A stretch of DNA of 64,000 nucleotides from the NCBI GenBank assembly GCA_038087015.1, contig JASBNA010000051.1, positions 265,527-329,526 of the forward strand, written 5' to 3'. This document shows, piece by piece, positions 58,138 through 64,000 of the stretch. The stretch comes from Cerrena zonata (Eukaryota; Basidiomycota; Agaricomycetes; Polyporales; Cerrenaceae). Position 1 is the first letter of the stretch; every line of letters begins with the position of its first letter. The translations under genes were made by a program, and so were the position numbers. Below the pieces are notes generated by a model. It was not told the origin of the DNA. It ran no database searches and saw nothing but the letters and a program-made list of their open reading frames with translations.

Positions 58138-61100
58138 ATGCCTACCTTCAGCTATGGATCAAGCTTGCTTAATATCACTGCTGAATTCAGGCAACGCACT
58201 GTCTCTGTAAATACTCCCGTTGATCCTAACGCACCCTGGTCATGGCCCACCTGGCAAAAACGTACAGGGTTTGCTGAACCCCCTTGGGAAGCTGTCCCTC
58301 CTACCCAGAAACATCCCTTTGGCTGGACAGAGCGAGAATGCAGTCTGGTCAAATGTTACGTTGACTCATTCTGCAAGATCCGTACACGTTCAGAACGCCT
58401 GGAGTTCAGCAGAGCTAAAGGTGATAACACCGCCGAAGGCAGAAAACTTTACAACCAAGCGATCAACCTCTCCTTCAACGGGAAATGGAAACTCGTGGAC
58501 GCTATGCATCGCTGTTTTCGGGACTCCAAAAAAACCTTCGAGTCCATACTTGCAGATCACGGTAGTCGCAACGTACGTTCGAATCCTGCATCATCATCGG
58601 ATGCACACTCATACCCTCATCAGCTACCTGAGATATTCGAAGAAGACCTTGGTGAGGTCAAGGACCTGATCGCGGACAGCATATTTGGGGAGAGCGGCAA
58701 GAAGCCCGGATCGTCTAAATCTACCCCCGAGGTCAGGAAAGCTATTGATTATTGGGTATCGAACTTATGGCATGCCATGACCTCCAAATACCGTCGTGAT
58801 GGCGTCAATATGGACAAGCTTGCAATTGAGGTCGCCGAGACTCTGCATAGTGTGTATACAATCCTACACATCTCCTTGTTATGTTGTATTTGTTATTGAT
58901 CATCTGGTTCTGTAGAATTCGAAACCACGGATCGCAACATGGCAACATTGCGTCTCTTTCTGCAGAAAAGTGGCAGATTGATGCAGTATTATCGGCAATT
59001 CGGTGATATTGAATCTCAGGCGCAGATTCATGAGTATCGCGATAAGCTCACAGACATACGCCTCGCCCTCTCGATTGATATGCAAGGCAAAACAATCCAC
59101 AGTACGTACATGTTTGTCACATCATCTTTCTCACATCTGACAGTTGTCGTTGTAACAGAGATAAGCCCCGCACTTCGGCAATCTCTGATGTTGTTAAGCA
59201 AACAAGAAGATGTCGATCGTATGGATGCTGAGATCGCGGAGGAGATTATCAATCTCTCCAAAGACTCGGTTGACATTCCCGTCTTGACACTCGACAGCAT
59301 CGACTTGAAGGACTGGGAAAGTGGAGTGGAGAAATATCAGACCATGAATTCGGAGGCGATCTGTGCCCTTTTAGGTATCTCTCCCGATGGGACTCTCCCT
59401 CACTTTAACAACTACATTGATGCTGTCGGTATCCGCGATCCCTGGATTGATGATTCCCTTCACAATGAAGCACTCGATGACCCCGATCGGAAGCTTCTCC
59501 GTCCACATTGGCACCAGCTCGTAGGCATGCTTAAGATGCTGGACAGTACTTTTGCCGGAGGACCCATCCTCCTGATGGATGGTGTGGGTCTTGGCAAGAC
59601 GTTGCAAGTCATCGGCGTAATTGCACTTCTGGCATACTACCGCAAAACTAAACAGGATACCGGTCAATTTCCCGGCATATTCAGTGTGTTTTTTTTGTTC
59701 AGTTACTGTGCCTAAGCTGATGGAGCTATCTTGTTCAACAGAGGGTAAAAAGTTCCAGGAACATGACAACATTCCTGATGAGGCCTGTTTGCTGGTGGTC
59801 CCCCTGTCATTGAGGGCGCAGGTCGAAGTTGAACTTCATCGGTATCTGAAACGCGGAAGCTTCGATGTGTTGCTGTATGACCGAGGGGCGCTGAAGATGC
59901 CAGATTACTGGCACACGACCTTCCACATGTCTAAGCATGCACCCGGCCACCGTATCGTGTTGGCCACTATGACGGTAAGCTTTTTTGGCCAGATCTCCAC
60001 AGATATCATCCATCTGACCATGTGAACCCAAGGCACTAACCAGCGATGCAATTAATTGCCTGCAGTATGCATCCACAAGCCCAAATAATGCTCCCAAGGT
60101 CATTGAGAACTGTAGTCCAACTCTCTTGACGCGGAAATGGCTCTTTACGGCCGTGGACGAGGTGCATAATGCACGCAACGTTGGTCAGAGCTACTGGGCA
60201 GTCTGGGGCTTGCGACAATGTAGCCGCGGCTTTGTGGGCATGTCGGCAACTCCTGTCCTCACCCGTCCCCACGTAAGCACCCTTTACTTGACCATCGTTG
60301 ACTGTATATATGCTGATTATGCTGATAACGCTGATGACAGGATCTTTATCATATTGGTCGCTTCATGGAGATCAAGGGATTCGATAACGCATTGGACTAC
60401 CAGACGATGATCCGTGACATGACCAAAGCGAGTCGGTTGGATCGTAACGAGCGGGACGAACGTGGCGTCTGGAACGTGGACTTCTTCTGTGGGCAGGAGG
60501 AAGCCAACATCCCGGATCACGTCGCCCGGTACAGTATGCATTGGATGAACAAGATGCGAGCGATGTTCGAAGGCCACATTATTCGCAGGGACTCCAACTC
60601 AGTGACGTACAACGGCAAGTCGATTATCGACATTAAACCTTACAAGTATGTTGCTCTGGAGCTAGCGTTGACGCCCACTGAGCAAGACGGGCTGGACGAA
60701 ATCACGACAGCATTTGAGAAGAAGAGCAGCAACAAACGAACCGAAGGCCAGGTATGTTATGATTTGTCATCTCCATATCTGAGTCGAGCATCGGTGTGCA
60801 GGAGCAGGTGTGCGTCCTGGACGCATACCTGCTGCTGCCCCCGTGATACGAAAGAGACAGCAACTTCTGTGTGCTCTCTGCACTCGGTGTGCGTCCTGGA
60901 CGCACACCTGCTGCTGCCCCACACGATACATCGAGGTCTGTGTGCCCTCTCGTGTCCGTCAGGCCTCTGCGCCCGATGTGCGTCCAGGACGCACAGTATT
61001 CTTATTCTCTTGCTTCTGCTCATCTCCTAATCAACAGCACTTCTACCTCGCTTTCCGCAGACGGTGCCTGCATCCCGACTTGCACACCGGGCGTGAGACA

Positions 61101-63095
61101 ACCCTCGCCTTCAATACGCTAGGAGATTGGGAGGCTAACCCTTCCACCAAACTCGCCGCCCTTGTGCGCGTCCTCACCTATCATCTCAAATCTGACGCTC
61201 GCAGCCCCATGACCACAGTTGACGGCGAACTCGTAGATGGACCGGATGAGCCTCTCACTACAGAGGATAACCTACCGTGTGACAAGATTGTGGTCTACTC
61301 AGCCTTTGTCATTAACACAAGGTATATCAAGCAAGTAAGTGCTGCTTCGTACTCTCACCGGTCTATCGAGCAGTCCTCATCCCGGTGTAGGTCTTAAATG
61401 TCCACGAGATCCAGTATCTGTCGATCGACGGTGGAATGACTGTTGCGAGACGCACCAAGGTTATTCACCAGTTCCGTACTAGCGGGGTGGACGGTCCTCG
61501 CGTGCTCCTCGTTTCCATCGTTGGCACTACAGGACTAAATTTACCATTCGCCAATATCCTCGTGTCTTTGGTATGCATTCCTTTCCTCTTGTGATCGCGC
61601 GCTGACATTGATCGGCAGGACGTCAACTGGTCTGAACAAGATGAGAACCAGCTGCGCGGTCGTTTGTGGCGCCAGAACCAGCCCAAGACTGTAGTCTTTT
61701 ACCAACTCGTTGCCCGCGGTACCTCCGATGTCTTTCTCAACAACATTGCCTTCGGCAAAGGCGTGATGCTCAAAGCTTTTGTATCAGCCCCCAAAGGGCT
61801 TCAGAAGTGGTTCCATCCAGATTACATTGAGGACAACCTGCAGAAAGACGACTTTGATTACGCGCTAGCCAAGGATAACGATAAGGACGAGGATGAAGAT
61901 GAGACCCCAAAGACCAAGGGAAAGAGGAAGGCCAAAGCGAAGAAAGCAGCTCAAATATGCGAGGATCAAGACAACACTCAGGCTTCGAAGAGCAAGAAGA
62001 AAACCAAAGCGAAGGCTAGTCCCACATCAACTGAGACAGCCGAGTCTTCAACAAATGTGTCGACTGAGGCCCAAACAGCGACAGCTGATCCTTCCCAGTC
62101 CAAAAATAAGGGTAAGCGGACCACACCAGCGCCACGCAAGAAAATCACCAAGAAAGCTCTCGCTGCTGCAGCTACTGCTGATACTGTGACCGCATTGTCT
62201 CCGGCTGCTCCTGTTACAGCTGATCCATTACTGGTTCCCACTATTCCGACGCCTCTCCATGGATCTACCTCAGACACTCCATCCCTGCTTCCTGCCACAA
62301 TATCTCCAACCAGTCCATCTGCAACAATTGCAATAGTTGCTGCTGCAGGTCTAGCTGCTCCTACATCAGCTGAAGGACCTACCACAACGCCTTCTGCCCC
62401 TTCCCCTGCCTTAAATCCCCCACATTCGGAATTTACCACAACACCCGCTGCACCGCTAGCTGTGCTGTCACAATATCCTGCTATCCAGCGTCCTTTGGAA
62501 GAACAAACCACAGTTACACCCCCTCGTCCTAGGGGTACGAATACTGCTCTGGTGAACACATCCCCCACGCTCCCCGCGGGGCCTTCTTTCACCTCACCTG
62601 CTATACTCATCGAGCAATCACTAGATTCTCTGTCGGGGCTGCAAGCAAGAATTCCTCGAATGGAGGATGCCACAACCACAAGCCGACCATCACACCTTCC
62701 GGATGACCCGATAGCTGATAACGTAGCTATGTCTCTTGATGACCATCGGGATCCCACTCCGCCAATCTTTGATGATGAGTACCGGTTTGACAGCCCTACT
62801 CCTAATCACAGCCCCATTCGTAGTGGCAGCCCTAGTACCATAGGAGGTGTGTATCTAAGCCTATTATTCAAATATGTACACTGACTTTCTTATAGTGCAT
62901 ACACCTACTGGGCCCAAGCGGAAAGCCCCATCAGACACATTGTCCAGTGATGAAGATGAACGCGGTCGTTCTCGACCGAGGGACAAGAGGAGAGACGCGC
63001 TTACTGCCATTCTCAGTCAAGAGAAAGCCAAAGGACCCACGATGTTGAAGCTGGCTCCGGACTCACACAGGAAGAGACTAGGAAGGAAGCGCTGA
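58138..63095 (+). CDS. subtelomeric SNF2-like helicase 2
   Basis: Eleven exons: 58138..58572, 58624..58849, 58916..59101, 59159..59683, 59742..59974, 60066..60272, 60341..60751, 61038..61334, 61391..61570, 61619..62846, 62896..63095; 1375 aa. Exons 4, 5, 8 and 9 have the same lengths as in helicase 1 (525, 233, 297, 180 nt). Motifs: WPTWQKR (~40), DGVGLGKT (~424), AVDEVH (~566), GMSATP (~594), VGTTGLN (~885), LRGRLWRQNQPKTVVF (~912). The tail is lysine-rich and then a ~250-residue Pro/Thr/Ala-rich disordered stretch, ending basic (HRKRLGRKR). Intron 1 (51 nt) is in frame, so retention would only add 17 residues. Intron 7 (286 nt) carries three palindromes. Reads toward the telomere and ends 0.8 kb from it. 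Confidence 0.88.
60811..60993. repeat. three palindromes in intron 7 of helicase 2
   Basis: At 60811 (CCTGG centre), 60890 (CCTGG) and 60979 (CCAGG), steps 79 and 89. GCACACCTGCTGCTGCCCC follows the second and a near-copy follows the first. This is the same intron that carries four copies in helicase 1. Confidence 0.88.
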
Positions 63096-63913
63096 GTGCT
63101 GCCCATTAGAGACGTCTAACATTGACTCTTTTGATTTATATGCCCCCCTATGTAATATGTTTTTCTTATGATGTATGAAAATGATATGATTATGCACCGT
63201 GCTATTTAGACGAGAGGGGCAAGCGTAGTCCTCCATATCCACCTCACAGAGAGAATCATTTGTGGGTCTGCAATGTGCATGCATGCTGCATAGCTACAGC
63301 TGGACATGGTCATATTATCCAAGGTTAATCATGATTTTCTTCTGCCGTCTAGGATGACGATAATCACTCTCATGACGCACACTCACACTTAATCATCAAC
63401 ACGGTTGAATTAGATTGCCACAGCGGGGATTACACTGTGCGACTGTCGAGCGCACGTAATTAACATGTGAAAACATTCAAAAAAATATGTCTTTGTCATG
63501 TTAGTTACGTGTGCGCGGCACCTGTATGCGTCTTGGACGCACACTCACATACAATCTGCAACATGGCTGAATTATGGTTGCGTGGCGCCAGTGTGCGTCC
63601 AGGACGCACGCTCACCTTCAATTCGGCTAAATCATGACCACCCGCACCCCAATGTGCGTCCGGGACGCATATGGGAGCATCACTTAACTCTTAAGGCTAA
63701 TAATCTGTCCGTGCACCGCGCATTTGGACCACACGCATCAAATATTCATGATATCAAAATCAATATGTTACCCTACAGCCAGTGTGCGTCCGAGACGCAT
63801 ATATCGTAAATCCCTTGCTCTCAAGGTACATAATATATTTAATCAGCCCGCCCCTGGTCAAGTACTGCACCCTTACAACTAAGATACAGGGGCCTCTATG
63901 GGCTCGTGTTTTT
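63096..63913. other. telomere-adjacent repeat zone, no gene
   Basis: Palindromes at 63527, 63594, 63655 (centre CCGGG) and 63785 (TGCGTCCGAGACGCA), steps 67, 61, 130. Spacers are related: ACGCAC-CTCAC-T..CAA then TCTGCAACATGGCTGAATTATG or TTCGGCTAAATCATGACCAC. An older unit with only a half palindrome (GACGCACACTCACACTTAAT) lies at ~63375. This looks like a decayed tandem array of a ~65-bp palindrome-bearing unit abutting the telomere. Confidence 0.7.
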
Positions 63914-64000
63914 TTAGGGTTAGGGTTAGGGTTAGGTTAGGGTTAGGGTTAGGGTTAGGTTTAGGGTTAGGTTAGGGTTAGGGTTAGGTTAGGGTTAGGG
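63914..64000 (+). repeat. telomere repeat tract, chromosome end
   Basis: 87 bp, read as fifteen units: ten TTAGGG, four TTAGG, one TTTAGGG. G-rich strand runs 5'-3' to the end, the correct orientation for a right-hand telomere. The variant units may be real or homopolymer read errors. Confidence 0.95.

Overview
The window is nuclear DNA of a filamentous basidiomycete, most likely an agaricomycete, and it runs to a chromosome end. The evidence is genes split by many ~50-nt GT-AG introns with CTAA-type branch points, a large family of FunK1-type fungal kinases, a farnesylated SKT5-like protein, and an 87-bp TTAGGG-type telomere tract as the last bases. No species can be named from sequence alone.

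Layout. 1-3.9 kb: two paralogous copies of an unrecognised gene on the minus strand, the first cut by the window edge. 3.9-9.4 kb: a tandem duplication of a full-length FunK1 kinase gene (copy A open, copy B broken by one missing base). 10.5-13.2 kb: ribosomal protein uL16 (RPL10) diverging, across a pyrimidine-rich region, from a tiny cysteine-rich protein gene. 14.3-22.2 kb: six tandem short FunK1 genes that keep only the kinase C-lobe, with a TIR transposon inserted between the first two. 22.8-28.1 kb: two decayed full-length FunK1 genes. 31-33.7 kb: SKT5/CHS4-like chitin synthase regulator. 34.3-36.3 kb: two more short FunK1 copies, inverted. 36.4-45 kb: tRNA-Ser, a 12-exon GH20 hexosaminidase and a BTB/CAP-Gly protein. 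45.2-48 kb: a very AT-rich block and a truncated LTR retrotransposon.

The last 16 kb (48-64 kb) is different in kind. It holds two paralogous SNF2-like helicase genes, both reading toward the telomere, and between them two divergent paralogs of an unknown helical protein (X1, X2). The X1-X2 intergenic region is a giant, nearly perfect palindrome. Scattered through introns and spacers of this block, and not noticed elsewhere, are about 24 copies of a 15-bp palindrome, TGCGTCCWGGACGCA or close variants, often 60-80 bp apart. They lie four and three to the matching intron of the two helicases, four in the giant palindrome, and in the last kilobase before the telomere. This helicase + X + palindrome block is the best candidate for an undescribed system. 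A link to subtelomere maintenance or to a mobile subtelomeric element is inference.

All exon models were built by hand from splice consensus, frame and paralog comparison; no alignment or database search was run.
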